Assembly: GCA_035626155.1 (NCBI GenBank)
Contig: DASPOF010000070.1
Coordinates: 1 to 64,000 of the forward strand
Direction of reading: 5' to 3'
DNA length: 64,000 bases
From: DASPOF01 sp035626155
GTDB taxonomy: Bacteria > Desulfobacterota > Binatia > Binatales > Binataceae
The stretch's first letter is position 1; each line of letters begins with the position of its first letter. Below the pieces are notes generated by a model that was given only the letters and a program-made list of their open reading frames with translations, was not told the origin of the DNA and ran no database searches. This document shows positions 34,694-43,550 of the stretch, one piece after another. Made by a program: the position numbers and the translations under genes.

Positions 34694-35634
34694 CCGCCCT
34701 GATGCCCCTTGAGTTCCCGAAAATAGTGGAAGGTCTCCGCGAGCCCCTCGCGCATCGGGACGCGCGGACGCCACCCCAGCACTTTCTCCGCGCGGGCGGG
34801 TGAAATCACCGAGCGGCGCTGCTCTCCGGGCCGGGCAGGCGCATACTCGGCCGGCCGCGCCTCCCCCGCTATCGCGGCCAGTTGGGCGTGGAGCGTGTTC
34901 ACGTCGGTCTCCACGCCGGTTCCGATGTTGAGCGCCATCCCCGATGCGTTCGAGGTCAATGCAGCGACGTTCGCGCGCACGACGTCGTCCACGTACACGT
35001 AATCGCGGGTCTGTTTGCCGTCGCCGAAGATCGTCACCGGGCGGCCTTCGAGGATCCGCGCGCTGAAGATCGCCACGACGCCGGCCTCGCCGTGCGGGTC
35101 CTGGCGCGGCCCATAGACGTTGGCGTAGCGCAGGGCCAGATAGTCGATCCCGTACTGCACGTGGTAGAAGAAAAGGTATGACTCGGTGGCGAGCTTCGCG
35201 ACGCCGTAGGGGCTGACGGGGCGGCGCGGATGATCCTCGTCGCAGGGAAATGCCTCCTGCTCTCCGTAAATCGCGCCGCCCGTCGATGAGAAAATCACGC
35301 GCCTTAAGCCGTTGCGCCTTGCCGCCTCTATCAGGTGGAGAAATCCGACCAGGTTGATTTGGGCGTCCAGTGCGGGGTCTGACACCGAACGGCGCACGTC
35401 CATTTGCGCCGCGAAATGGTAGATCACCTCGGGCCGCTCGCGATCGATTACCTGGGTGACCTCGCCCACATCGCGCAAGTCCGCGCGGTAGAAGCGCGCC
35501 GACGGATTAACCTGCCGGCGCTTGCCTGCCGAGAGGTCATCGAGCACGGCGACCTCGCCGAGCCCGGCACGGATCAATTCATCGACCGTATGCGATCCGA
35601 TAAACCCTGCGCCGCCGGTTACGAGTATCCGCAT
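34690..35634 (-). CDS. galE: NAD-dependent epimerase, UDP-glucose 4-epimerase type
   Basis: A 314-residue short-chain dehydrogenase of the extended class. The NAD site is T-G-G-A-G-F-I-G-S-H at the N-terminus and the catalytic pair is S-P-Y-G-V-A-K (Tyr-x3-Lys) near residue 150, with S-S-T-G-G-A-I-Y-G before it. R-D-Y-V-Y-V-D-D-V and N-I-G-T-G are also typical. Interconversion of UDP-glucose and UDP-galactose (or UDP-GlcNAc/GalNAc) is the likely reaction. It follows ugd by 13 bases and a GT2 gene, so it probably supplies nucleotide sugars for surface glycans. Exact substrate uncertain. Confidence 0.85.
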   Translation of the reverse strand: MRILVTGGAGFIGSHTVDELIRAGLGEVAVLDDLSAGKRRQVNPSARFYRADLRDVGEVTQVIDRERPEVIYHFAAQMDVRRSVSDPALDAQINLVGFLHLIEAARRNGLRRVIFSSTGGAIYGEQEAFPCDEDHPRRPVSPYGVAKLATESYLFFYHVQYGIDYLALRYANVYGPRQDPHGEAGVVAIFSARILEGRPVTIFGDGKQTRDYVYVDDVVRANVAALTSNASGMALNIGTGVETDVNTLHAQLAAIAGEARPAEYAPARPGEQRRSVISPARAEKVLGWRPRVPMREGLAETFHYFRELKGHQGG

Positions 35635-35647
35635 CGCCGGCCTCCTC

Positions 35648-36955
35648 TCAGACTGCCGGGCGTCCGATCGAGTAGTACCTGAAGTCGAGCGCCTTCATCA
35701 GATCTAAATCATACAGGTTGCGCCCGTCGAATATCACCGGCTGCTTGAGCTCCGCCTTGATGCGCTGGAAGTTCGGATGGCGGAACTCGTTCCATTCGGT
35801 GCAGATGATGAGCGCGTCGGCGCCGCTGAGCGCCTCGTAATTGATCTTGTGGAAGGTCACCCGGTTGCCCAGCAGGCGGCGCGCGTTGTCGAGCGCCTCG
35901 GGGTCGTGGACCTGCACCGCTGCGCCCGCGGCGAGCAATTCCTCGATAATCACCAGCGAGGGCGCCTCGCGCATGTCGTCGGTGCGCGGTTTGAAGGCGA
36001 GTCCCCAGATCGCGAACACGCGGCCGCGCAAATCCGCGCCGAAGTGCTGCTTGACGCGCGCCGGCAGGAGCCGCTTCTGGCGCGCGTTGACCGACTCGGC
36101 GGCCTTGAGCAGCCCGAAATCGAGCCGATGCTCGGCCGCAGTGTGAATCAGCGCCTGCACGTCCTTGGGGAAGCAGGAGCCGCCGTAGCCGACGCCGGGG
36201 AACAGGTATGACGAGCCGATGCGGCGGTCGGAGCCGAGTCCACGGCGGACCGCGTTGATGTCCGTGCCCGCGGCCTCGCACAGATTCGCCATCTCGTTGA
36301 TGAACGAGATCTTGAGCGCGAGCATCGCGTTGCATGCGTACTTGGTGATTTCGGCGGAGCGCGGGTCCATCACGATGATCGGGTTGTCGGTGCGGACGAA
36401 TGGCGAATGGATCTCGCGCAGGATCGCGCTGGCGCGCTCGCTCAGGCTCCCGATAATCACCCGATCGGGACGCATGAAGTCCTCGATCGCGGAGCCTTCC
36501 TTGAGAAATTCCGGCACCGAGCAAACATCGACGGAGTGCCGCGCGTGACGCCCCACGATCTCGCGCACGCGGTCGTTGGTGCCGACCGGGACGGTGCTCT
36601 TGACCGCCAGGATGTGGTACCCGGTTACCGCCTTGGCGATTTGTTCGGCCGCCCCGAACACGGCGCTTAAGTCCGCGGCCCCGTCAGCGCTCATCGGGGT
36701 TCCGACCGCGATGAAGGAGACCATCGATTGCGCAATCGCCGCGCCCGTGTCGGTCGTGAAGCGCAGCCGCCCCTCCTTCATGTTGCGGCGCACCAGCTCT
36801 TCGAGTCCGGGTTCATAGAACGGGACCTTCCCGTCCTGGAGAGCGGCGATTCGGCCGGCATCGATATCGACGCAAACGACCTCGTTGCCGCTCTCGGCAT
36901 AGCAGGTGCCGCTCACCAGCCCGACGTACCCGGTTCCGATCACTGCGATATTCAT
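35648..36955 (-). CDS. ugd: UDP-glucose 6-dehydrogenase
   Basis: A 435-residue NAD-dependent four-electron dehydrogenase producing UDP-glucuronate. The Rossmann motif G-T-G-Y-V-G-L-V-S-G-T-C is at the N-terminus, K-S-T-V-P-V-G-T near residue 125, and the catalytic Cys is in G-Y-G-G-S-C-F-P-K-D near residue 258. The final domain has W-G-L-A-F-K-P-R-T-D-D-M-R. The start at 36955 is the first codon of the Rossmann fold; a longer frame overlaps the upstream GT2 gene. UDP-glucuronate supports acidic exopolysaccharide or glycolipid synthesis with the neighbouring galE and GT2. Confidence 0.95.
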   Translation of the reverse strand: MNIAVIGTGYVGLVSGTCYAESGNEVVCVDIDAGRIAALQDGKVPFYEPGLEELVRRNMKEGRLRFTTDTGAAIAQSMVSFIAVGTPMSADGAADLSAVFGAAEQIAKAVTGYHILAVKSTVPVGTNDRVREIVGRHARHSVDVCSVPEFLKEGSAIEDFMRPDRVIIGSLSERASAILREIHSPFVRTDNPIIVMDPRSAEITKYACNAMLALKISFINEMANLCEAAGTDINAVRRGLGSDRRIGSSYLFPGVGYGGSCFPKDVQALIHTAAEHRLDFGLLKAAESVNARQKRLLPARVKQHFGADLRGRVFAIWGLAFKPRTDDMREAPSLVIIEELLAAGAAVQVHDPEALDNARRLLGNRVTFHKINYEALSGADALIICTEWNEFRHPNFQRIKAELKQPVIFDGRNLYDLDLMKALDFRYYSIGRPAV

Positions 36956-36966
36956 CCAAGCATCCT

Positions 36967-37905
36967 CTAGAGTTCCTCTTTGATCACGTAAATCTGCTTG
37001 CTCTGGGACTCGTGGTAGGTGCGCGCGAGCATCTCGCCCAGAAGTCCGAGGCTCACGAACTGCACGCCGACCACCACGAGGAGCACGGCCAGCAACAGCG
37101 CGGGACGGTCGCCCAGCGGGCGGCCGAGCACGATTTTTTCGAACACCAGCCACGCCGTCCACAGCGAGCCGAGCGCGCCGAGCACCACGCCGATCGCGCC
37201 GAACACCTGGATCGGGCGCGTGGAGTAGCCCGACAGAAATTTGACCGTTATCAGGTCGAGAAGCGTGCGCAGGATTCGGCCCGGGCCATACTTCGACCGG
37301 CCGGAGCGGCGCGGCCGGAAGTTCACCTCGACCTCGGCGATGCGCGCGCCCTGTTCGGCCGCGATCGCCGGGACGAACCGATGCATCTCGCCGTAAAGCA
37401 TGAGCCGGCGCGCAAGGTCGCCCCGGTAGGCCTTCAGCGTGCATCCGTAATCGTGGAGCGGCACGCCGGTAATCCGCGAGATGAGGGCGTTGGCCGCGAC
37501 CGACGGCAGCCGGCGCGTCAGCGTGGCGCCGCGCCAGCGCTCGGTGCGCCATCCGCTGACCAGATCGTAGCCCTCATCGAGCTTTGCGAGCAGGCGCGGA
37601 ATGTCGGCCGGGTCGTTTTCTCCATCGCCGTCGATCGCGACGACGATCCCGCCGGCGGCGCTGCGCAATCCGCACGCCAGCCCCGCAGTCTGCCCGTAAT
37701 TGCGCGCAAGCCGGATCACGCGGACGTGCGAATCGGATGACTTGATCCTGCCGAGTACGTCGGCGCTGCCGTCGGTTGAGCCGTCATCGATGAATACGAT
37801 CTCGTAGGAGCGGCCGAGGCCCTCCATCACGCGCGTCAATTCCTCGTGCAGCGGGGCCAGATTGTCCCGCTCGTTGTACAGCGGGACGACTACTGAGAGG
37901 TCCAT
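36967..37905 (-). CDS. Family 2 glycosyltransferase (dolichol-phosphate mannosyltransferase/ArnC-like)
   Basis: A 312-residue membrane-associated glycosyltransferase. The GT-A domain opens with V-V-V-P-L-Y-N-E-R-D-N-L, followed by D-D-G-S-T-D-G-S and the metal motif A-I-D-G-D-G-E-N-D-P near residue 90. Two membrane helices lie at about 233-256 and 268-291. This matches the DPM1/GtrB/ArnC subgroup, which transfers a sugar from a nucleotide donor to undecaprenyl or other polyprenyl phosphate. The GT-C enzymes elsewhere in the window use such lipid-linked sugars. It overlaps the pfkB-like gene by 16 bases. Confidence 0.88.
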   Translation of the reverse strand: MDLSVVVPLYNERDNLAPLHEELTRVMEGLGRSYEIVFIDDGSTDGSADVLGRIKSSDSHVRVIRLARNYGQTAGLACGLRSAAGGIVVAIDGDGENDPADIPRLLAKLDEGYDLVSGWRTERWRGATLTRRLPSVAANALISRITGVPLHDYGCTLKAYRGDLARRLMLYGEMHRFVPAIAAEQGARIAEVEVNFRPRRSGRSKYGPGRILRTLLDLITVKFLSGYSTRPIQVFGAIGVVLGALGSLWTAWLVFEKIVLGRPLGDRPALLLAVLLVVVGVQFVSLGLLGEMLARTYHESQSKQIYVIKEEL

Positions 37906-38813
37906 CGCGAATGGTGGGAATCGGTCAAATCGATGAACGCGCGGTAGCGCCGGTCGATCTCTTCCCAGGTGAGATCGGCAAGGCGGTCGAGCGAGAATTT
38001 TTCCACCGCGAACGACGCCATCACGCTCCCGTACACGACCCCGGTGCGCAGCGCGGATTCATCGAATCGCGCGGCGCGCGCGAGGTACCCCATCAGGCCG
38101 CCGGCGAAAGTGTCGCCTGCGCCGGTTGGATCGACCACCTCTTCCAGCGGATAGGCGGGCACCGCGAACATCCCCTCGCGGCTGAACTGGAGAACCCCGT
38201 ATTCGCCGCGCTTGATCAGCACCGAGCGCGGACCCAGCCGCAGGATCGCGCGGCCCGCCTTGACCAGGTTGTGCTCGCCGCTTAGCAGGCGCGCCTCTTC
38301 GTCGTTGAGGGTGATGATGTCGAGGCGCGGCATGAGCCGTTTGAGCGCCGGTCCCTCCTCCGCAATCCAGTGATTCATCGTGTCGCCGGCTACCAGCTTG
38401 GCGCTGGTAACCTGTTCGAGCACGCCCTCCTGGAGCTCGGGAGCGATATTTCCCAGAAAAAGGTAATCGCAACGCCGTTGGTCGGGGAGCAGCTTGGGCA
38501 TGAACCCCTCGAAGACGTTCATCTCGAGATTGATCGTGTCGCGCAGGTTCATGTCCTCGTGGTAGCGCCCGTGCCAGCGGAAAGTCTTGCCCGGGCGGCG
38601 CTCCAATCCGCGGAGATCGATATTCCGGTTAGCCAGGAACTGCTGGTGCTCGGGCTTGAAGTCGACGCCCACGACCGCGACTACGCTGACCGGCGCAAAA
38701 AACCGCGCGGCGACCGAGAAGAAGCTCGCCGAGCCTCCCAACGCCTCGGTCACGCCGCCATGGCCGGTTTCGACCGTGTCGTACGCGACCGATCCAACTA
38801 CTACGATACTCAT
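37890..38813 (-). CDS. PfkB-family sugar/nucleoside kinase
   Basis: A 307-residue ribokinase-fold kinase. The N-terminus V-V-G-S-V-A-Y-D-T-V and E-A-L-G-G-S-A-S-F-F match PfkB signature 1, and D-P-T-G-A-G-D-T-F-A-G-G near residue 240 is signature 2 with the catalytic Asp. The start at 38813 begins directly with the conserved first strand. Because mtnP lies 25 bases upstream in the same direction, the kinase may act in nucleoside or methylthioribose salvage, but it could equally serve the sugar-nucleotide genes downstream. Substrate unknown. Confidence 0.85.
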   Translation of the reverse strand: MSIVVVGSVAYDTVETGHGGVTEALGGSASFFSVAARFFAPVSVVAVVGVDFKPEHQQFLANRNIDLRGLERRPGKTFRWHGRYHEDMNLRDTINLEMNVFEGFMPKLLPDQRRCDYLFLGNIAPELQEGVLEQVTSAKLVAGDTMNHWIAEEGPALKRLMPRLDIITLNDEEARLLSGEHNLVKAGRAILRLGPRSVLIKRGEYGVLQFSREGMFAVPAYPLEEVVDPTGAGDTFAGGLMGYLARAARFDESALRTGVVYGSVMASFAVEKFSLDRLADLTWEEIDRRYRAFIDLTDSHHSRWTSQ

Positions 38814-38838
38814 CCGGCTGTGCTCTCTCGCGCTACTT

Positions 38839-39705
38839 TCATTGGAGGTATTTTCCGACCAGCGGCGCGAGATCCTGGACGATCTCCGCCGGAATGGCGG
38901 CGCGGTCGGTAATGATGGTGTCCTTGAGCGCGTGCTCGCAGGGGCAAGCCCGCTCGCGCTCGCCAAGCGAGTTGGCCAGATTCATAACTGCCTTCTGCGC
39001 GGTCGCGACGTTCGCGTTCATCACGCGCAAGATCTCGCCAATATCGACCGCACCTACGCTCTCGTGCCAGCAGTCGTAATCGGTCACGAGAGTCAGCACC
39101 GCGTAACAGAGTTCCGCCTCGCGGGCCAGGCGCGCCTCCTGCATTGCGGTCATGCTAATCACATCGACGCCCCAGCTCCGGTAAAGCTGCGATTCTGCGC
39201 GCGTCGAGAATTGCGGGCCCTCCATGCACAGGTACGTGCCGCCCTCATGAATCGTTGCGCCGGTCGCGCCCGCGGCGTCCTTGAGATAGCGGGTGAGATT
39301 GGGGCATACCGGGTCGGCAAGCGAGACGTGAACCACGATCCCGCCGCCGAAGAAAGTCTCGGGCCGCTTGAAGGTGCGATCCACGAACTGATTCGGCAGC
39401 ACGAGATCGCCCGGCTTGATCGACTCCTTCATGCTCCCTGCGGTGCAGACCGAGACGAGATACTCGGCGCCGAGTTTCTTCATTCCGAAGATATTCGCGC
39501 GGTAGTTAATCTCGGTCGGGAGCAGGCGATGGCCCCGGCCGTGGCGCGAGAGAAAAATGACTTCGGTGTCGGCGATCGTCCCGCGCACATAGGGGTCCGA
39601 CGGCCTGCCAAACGGCGTGTCGAGCTCGATCGCCTCGACGCGTTCGAGCCCCGGCATCTGGTAGAAGCCGCTGCCGCCGATCACTCCCAGTATTCGTTTA
39701 GCCAT
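38839..39705 (-). CDS. mtnP: S-methyl-5'-thioadenosine phosphorylase
   Basis: A 288-residue cytosolic purine-nucleoside phosphorylase that splits methylthioadenosine, a by-product of polyamine synthesis and SAM use, to adenine and methylthioribose-1-phosphate. Phosphate-binding G-V-I-G-G-S-G-F-Y is at the N-terminus, R-H-G-R-G-H and N-Y-R-A-N near residue 58-72, M-E-G-P-Q-F-S-T-R-A-E-S near residue 183 and T-D-Y-D-C-W-H near residue 228, the acidic residue being typical for adenine-specific MTAP rather than guanine-specific PNP. Length is normal. Confidence 0.93.
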   Translation of the reverse strand: MAKRILGVIGGSGFYQMPGLERVEAIELDTPFGRPSDPYVRGTIADTEVIFLSRHGRGHRLLPTEINYRANIFGMKKLGAEYLVSVCTAGSMKESIKPGDLVLPNQFVDRTFKRPETFFGGGIVVHVSLADPVCPNLTRYLKDAAGATGATIHEGGTYLCMEGPQFSTRAESQLYRSWGVDVISMTAMQEARLAREAELCYAVLTLVTDYDCWHESVGAVDIGEILRVMNANVATAQKAVMNLANSLGERERACPCEHALKDTIITDRAAIPAEIVQDLAPLVGKYLQ

Positions 39706-39772
39706 CTTCGCTTCCCGCCGCCGCGCCGGCGCCCAAAAAAAGGGTGCGCAGACGCCGCAATTCTCGCGATGC

Positions 39773-40849
39773 CTATGCGCCCGGATGATCCTCAGCGTAG
39801 AGCTGTCCGCACGCCGCGGCGATATCCTGCCCCCGGCTCTCGCGGATGGTAGCGGTCAAATTACCTTTCCGCAGGATCGCTTGAAAGGCCTCCACAGACT
39901 GGCGCGGGCTGGTGCGAAGCGCGGTTCCCTCGAATGGATTGAAGAAGATCAGGTTGACCTTCGCGCGAAGCGGCCCGAGCAGTTTGGCAAGCCGGCGGGC
40001 ATCGGCGGGCGAATCGTTTACCCCGGCGAGCATTACGTACTCGAACGTGATCCGGCTGCGGCGCTTGAGCGGCAGCCGCCTGCACGCATCGAGCAGCCGC
40101 TCCAGCGGATAGCGCCGGTTGATGGGCGCCAGCCGGTCGCGCAGCGGATTCGTTGTCGCATGAAGCGAAACCGCAAGGTTGACCGGGATCTCGGCGAGCA
40201 GCCGTTCCATCATCGGGACCAGCCCGACGGTCGAGACCGTAATCCGCCGCGGCGAGATTCCCATTCCCCACGCGGAGGTCATGATCGTGAGCGTGCGAAT
40301 GAGCGCCGGATAATTCGCAAGCGGCTCGCCCATCCCCATGAAGACGAAATTGGTTAGCGCCTCTCCCGGGCCGAGTTCGCGGCGTGCGGCAGGAATCTGA
40401 CCGAGCATCTCGGCCGCGGTGAGATTCCGATGGAGTCCCATCCGCGCCGTTGCGCAGAACTCGCACCCCATCGCGCATCCCGCCTGCGACGACATGCAGA
40501 GCGTCGTGCGGCCGCCGGCCGGGATGATGACCGTTTCGATCTCATCGCCGCCGGCCAGGCGCAGCAGGAGCTTCCGCGTGCCATCGTCCGACCGGCTGAC
40601 CCGCACGGCGGCGGGCAGGGCGAGCGTGAGGTGCTCTCGCAAGTATGCGCGCAGAGGCGCGGGCAAATCACGCATCGCGTCGATTGACTCGGCGTCCTTC
40701 TGATGGAGCCAGTGCGCGACCTGGCGGGCGCGATAGGAGCGCTCGCCTGCCGCGGCGACGGCCTGCTCGAGTTCGTCAATCGTCAGGTCGCGCAAGTCGC
40801 GCCGCGGGGAGCCGGCGGCTTGAGCAATTGCGGGAGATGAGGCGGCCAT
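39773..40849 (-). CDS. rlmN: 23S rRNA (adenine-C2)-methyltransferase RlmN
   Basis: A 358-residue radical-SAM enzyme that methylates A2503 of 23S rRNA and A37 of some tRNAs. The cluster motif is G-C-A-M-G-C-E-F-C-A-T (C-x3-C-x2-C) near residue 120; M-G-M-G-E-P-L-A-N-Y follows, then S-L-H-A-T-T-N near residue 210, and a C-terminal Cys in A-A-C-G-Q-L that would form the methyl-carrying pair. The ATG at 40849 is preceded directly by an in-frame GTG at 40852; either could serve. A TAAAAT hexamer eight bases upstream suggests a leaderless start. Confidence 0.95.
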   Translation of the reverse strand: MAASSPAIAQAAGSPRRDLRDLTIDELEQAVAAAGERSYRARQVAHWLHQKDAESIDAMRDLPAPLRAYLREHLTLALPAAVRVSRSDDGTRKLLLRLAGGDEIETVIIPAGGRTTLCMSSQAGCAMGCEFCATARMGLHRNLTAAEMLGQIPAARRELGPGEALTNFVFMGMGEPLANYPALIRTLTIMTSAWGMGISPRRITVSTVGLVPMMERLLAEIPVNLAVSLHATTNPLRDRLAPINRRYPLERLLDACRRLPLKRRSRITFEYVMLAGVNDSPADARRLAKLLGPLRAKVNLIFFNPFEGTALRTSPRQSVEAFQAILRKGNLTATIRESRGQDIAAACGQLYAEDHPGA

Positions 40850-40857
40850 CACAATTG

Positions 40858-40863
40858 ATTTTA
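40858..40863 (-). promoter_or_regulatory. Candidate -10 element for rlmN
   Basis: TAAAAT (5 of 6 to TATAAT) ends eight bases before the rlmN ATG, with no Shine-Dalgarno sequence between. It is the third operon-initial gene here with a -10-like hexamer 6-8 bases before the start codon. Confidence 0.35.
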
Positions 40864-40969
40864 TCGGAAAATGAAGGTCCCGCGCATGGCCGGTCGGGAC
40901 GGGCAGGCTGCCGGCGAAACGGGGGGCTCCGTCGCGGAAGAAAGACTTCTCAGCCGCGGCGGCCGGCTG

Positions 40970-41386
40970 CTACGGCAAGATTTCGACTGCGCTGAAGAAG
41001 TAGGCGATCTCGCGCGCCGCAGTCTCGGGAGCATCCGACCCGTGCACCGCGTTCTTTTCGACGTCGATCCCGAACTCCTTGCGAATCGTTCCGGCCGCTG
41101 CTTTAACGGGATCGGTCGCGCCCATCAGCTCGCGCCATCGCGCGATCGCGCCCTCGCCCTGGAGCACCGCGATTACGACCGGGCCCGACGTCATGTAATC
41201 GCACAAGGAGCCGTAAAACGGCCGCGCCTTGTGCACGTCATAGAAGGCCTCGGCCTGCGGGCGCGTGATTTGGATCTTGCGCAGAGCGCGAATCGAGAGC
41301 CTGGAGGCCTCGATACGTTTCAGGATGTCGCCCGTCAGGCCGCGCGCGACGGCGTCGGGCTTGATGATCGCAAGGGTTCGTTCCAT
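40970..41386 (-). CDS. ndk: Nucleoside diphosphate kinase
   Basis: A 138-residue cytosolic enzyme that transfers the gamma-phosphate of ATP to NDPs through a phosphohistidine. The N-terminal E-R-T-L-A-I-I-K-P-D-A-V, the region R-P-F-Y-G-S-L, and the active site N-A-V-H-G-S-D-A-P-E-T-A (His about 117) are intact. The start at 41386 begins at the usual first strand. It lies 26 bases after sucD in the same direction; succinyl-CoA synthetase and Ndk are often linked because GTP or ATP made by SucCD can be interconverted by Ndk. Confidence 0.96.
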   Translation of the reverse strand: MERTLAIIKPDAVARGLTGDILKRIEASRLSIRALRKIQITRPQAEAFYDVHKARPFYGSLCDYMTSGPVVIAVLQGEGAIARWRELMGATDPVKAAAGTIRKEFGIDVEKNAVHGSDAPETAAREIAYFFSAVEILP

Positions 41387-41412
41387 TTCGATAGAGCTGT
41401 CCGGACGCGCGC

Positions 41413-42300
41413 TCAATTCGCGGGCGCCCTGCCCTCCAACACGGCCTTCATCGTGGTGCCCAACTCGGCAGGACTGTTCGCGACCGTGATTCCGGCAGTC
41501 TTGAGCGCCGCGATTTTGTCCGCCGCGGTACCGCGCCCGCCCGAGATGATCGCTCCGGCATGGCCCATCCGGCGTCCCTTGGGCGCGGTCTGACCGGCAA
41601 TGAAGGCGACCACGGGCTTCTTAAAGCTTTGCTTTATATATGCAGCCGCCTCTTCCTCGGCGGTCCCGCCGATCTCGCCGATCATGATGACCGCCCGGGT
41701 CGCCCGATCATCGTTGAACAATTTGAGCGCATCGATGTGCGACGTGCCCACGATCGGATCGCCGCCGATCCCGAGGCAGGTGGACTGCCCGATGCCGAGC
41801 AGGGTCAATTGATGGACGGCCTCGTAGGTCAGCGTTCCCGAGCGCGACACCACGCCGATATCACCCGGCATGTGGATGTAGCCGGGCATGATGCCGATCT
41901 TGCACTCGCCCGGCGTGATGATGCCAGGGCAGTTCGGCCCGATCAGGCGCGATCTCCCGGCCTTCAAGTAATGCTTCACCTTCACCATGTCGAGCACCGG
42001 GATGCCCTCGGTGATGCAGATGATGAGTTCGATTCCGGCCGCGGCCGCTTCGAGGATCGCGTCGGCGGAGAACTGCGGCGGGACGTAATTGATGACCGCG
42101 TTGGCGCCGGTGGACTTGCGCGCCTGCTCGACGGTGTTGAAAACCGGAATTCCCTCGAAGTCCGTGCCGCCCTTGCCGGGCACGACCCCGCCGACCATGT
42201 TGGTGCCGTACTCGCGGCAGGCTCGTGTGTGGAACTGGGCCGTCGCGCCGGTGATGCCCTGTGTCAGGACCCGGGTGTTTTTATTTACGAGGATACTCAT
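41413..42300 (-). CDS. sucD: Succinyl-CoA synthetase alpha subunit
   Basis: A 295-residue TCA-cycle subunit that binds CoA and carries the phosphohistidine intermediate. I-T-G-A-T-A-Q-F-H near residue 20 belongs to the CoA-binding Rossmann domain; G-P-N-C-P-G-I-I-T-P and the active-site His in R-M-G-H-A-G-A-I near residue 248 are intact. The gene follows sucC by nine bases, so the subunits are co-translated from one mRNA. Confidence 0.97.
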   Translation of the reverse strand: MSILVNKNTRVLTQGITGATAQFHTRACREYGTNMVGGVVPGKGGTDFEGIPVFNTVEQARKSTGANAVINYVPPQFSADAILEAAAAGIELIICITEGIPVLDMVKVKHYLKAGRSRLIGPNCPGIITPGECKIGIMPGYIHMPGDIGVVSRSGTLTYEAVHQLTLLGIGQSTCLGIGGDPIVGTSHIDALKLFNDDRATRAVIMIGEIGGTAEEEAAAYIKQSFKKPVVAFIAGQTAPKGRRMGHAGAIISGGRGTAADKIAALKTAGITVANSPAELGTTMKAVLEGRAPAN

Positions 42301-42309
42301 CGGGAACCC

Positions 42310-43473
42310 TTATGCTCCGATCGCGCTGACGACGCGCCGCGCGGCATCGGCCATATCCGCTGCTGCAATTACCTTGATTCCAGACTCGGCCAGGATCTTC
42401 TTGCCTTCCTCGACGTTGGTGCCTTCCATTCTGACCACCAGCGGGACGCTCAACTTGACCTGGCGGGCGGCTTCGACCACGCCCTTGGCGAGCACGTCGC
42501 ACTGCATGATGCCGCCAAAAATGTTGATCAGCACGGCGCGCACGCGCTTGTCGCTCAACAGGATTTGGAACGCCGCGGCGACCTTCTCCGTGTCCGCGCC
42601 GCCGCCCACGTCGAGGAAGTTCGCAGGCTCGGCGCCGTAGTACTTGACGATGTCCATGGTCGCCATCGCCAGCCCCGCGCCGTTCACCATGCATCCGATG
42701 TTGCCGTCGAGATGCACGTAACTTAGATCGAACTTCGCCGCCTCGGTCTCAGCGGGATCCTCCTCGTTGGGGTCGCGCAGCTCGCGGACATCCGGATGAC
42801 GGAAGAGTCCGTTGTCGTCGAATGACATCTTCGCATCGAGACATACGACGCGCCCGTCGGCGGTGACGACCAGCGGGTTGATTTCCACCAGCGATGCGTC
42901 GGTTTCGAGGAAGGCGCGGTAGAGCGACGCGAGCAGCCCGGCGAACTGATTGACCTGCTTGTCCTTGAGCCCCAGCCCGAATGCGATCTTGCGCCCCAGG
43001 AACGGCGAGAGTCCCAGCAGCGGCTCGATCGGCTCGGTGATGATTTTCTCGGGAGTCTTGGCGGCGACCTGCTCGATATCCATGCCGCCCTCGGTGCTTG
43101 CGATTACGGAGACGGATGCCGCGTTGCGATCGACGAGCAGTCCGAGATAAAGCTCGCGCGCGACCTGGCTCGCCTCCTCGACGTACACGCGGCGCACGAT
43201 GCGGCCCTCGGGGCCGGTCTGATGCGTCACCAGCGGATTGCCCAGCAGCTTGGCGGCAAAGGCGCGCGCTTCATCGGCGCTCGAGATGAGCTTGACGCCG
43301 CCCGCCTTGCCGCGGCCGCCCGCATGAATCTGCGCCTTGATTACCGCCTTGGGCTGGCCCAGTGCGCGGAATGCCGCCGCGGCCTCATCGGGAGTCGAGG
43401 CGGGCTGCCCCTTGGGCACGGGCGCGCCGAATTTGCCGAGAATCTGCTTGGCCTGAAATTCATGGATGTTCAT
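42310..43473 (-). CDS. sucC: Succinyl-CoA synthetase beta subunit
   Basis: A 387-residue ATP-grasp subunit giving nucleotide and succinate binding. M-N-I-H-E-F-Q-A-K-Q-I-L at the start, V-I-K-A-Q-I-H-A-G-G-R-G-K-A-G-G-V near residue 45, E-I-N-P-L-V-V near residue 196 and G-G-I-M-Q-C-D near residue 323 are canonical. The N-terminal grasp loop cannot by itself decide between ATP and GTP. Together with sucD it makes ATP or GTP from succinyl-CoA. Confidence 0.97.
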   Translation of the reverse strand: MNIHEFQAKQILGKFGAPVPKGQPASTPDEAAAAFRALGQPKAVIKAQIHAGGRGKAGGVKLISSADEARAFAAKLLGNPLVTHQTGPEGRIVRRVYVEEASQVARELYLGLLVDRNAASVSVIASTEGGMDIEQVAAKTPEKIITEPIEPLLGLSPFLGRKIAFGLGLKDKQVNQFAGLLASLYRAFLETDASLVEINPLVVTADGRVVCLDAKMSFDDNGLFRHPDVRELRDPNEEDPAETEAAKFDLSYVHLDGNIGCMVNGAGLAMATMDIVKYYGAEPANFLDVGGGADTEKVAAAFQILLSDKRVRAVLINIFGGIMQCDVLAKGVVEAARQVKLSVPLVVRMEGTNVEEGKKILAESGIKVIAAADMADAARRVVSAIGA

Positions 43474-43550
43474 AGACTAATCCTAGACGGATCGTGCGAC
43501 CGCCGCCCAGTCCGAGCGGACTGCGTCCTGCCGCCGCCGCTTGACCGGCC

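Noticed and set aside
36956..37552. N-terminal extension of the ugd frame
   Set aside because: It overlaps the GT2 gene out of frame, and the Rossmann motif of UDP-glucose dehydrogenase begins right at the ATG at 36955.
39729..39749. CACCC-T7-GGGCG arrangement between rlmN and mtnP
   Set aside because: The T-run forms the loop rather than following a stem, so it is neither a terminator nor a convincing regulatory hairpin.
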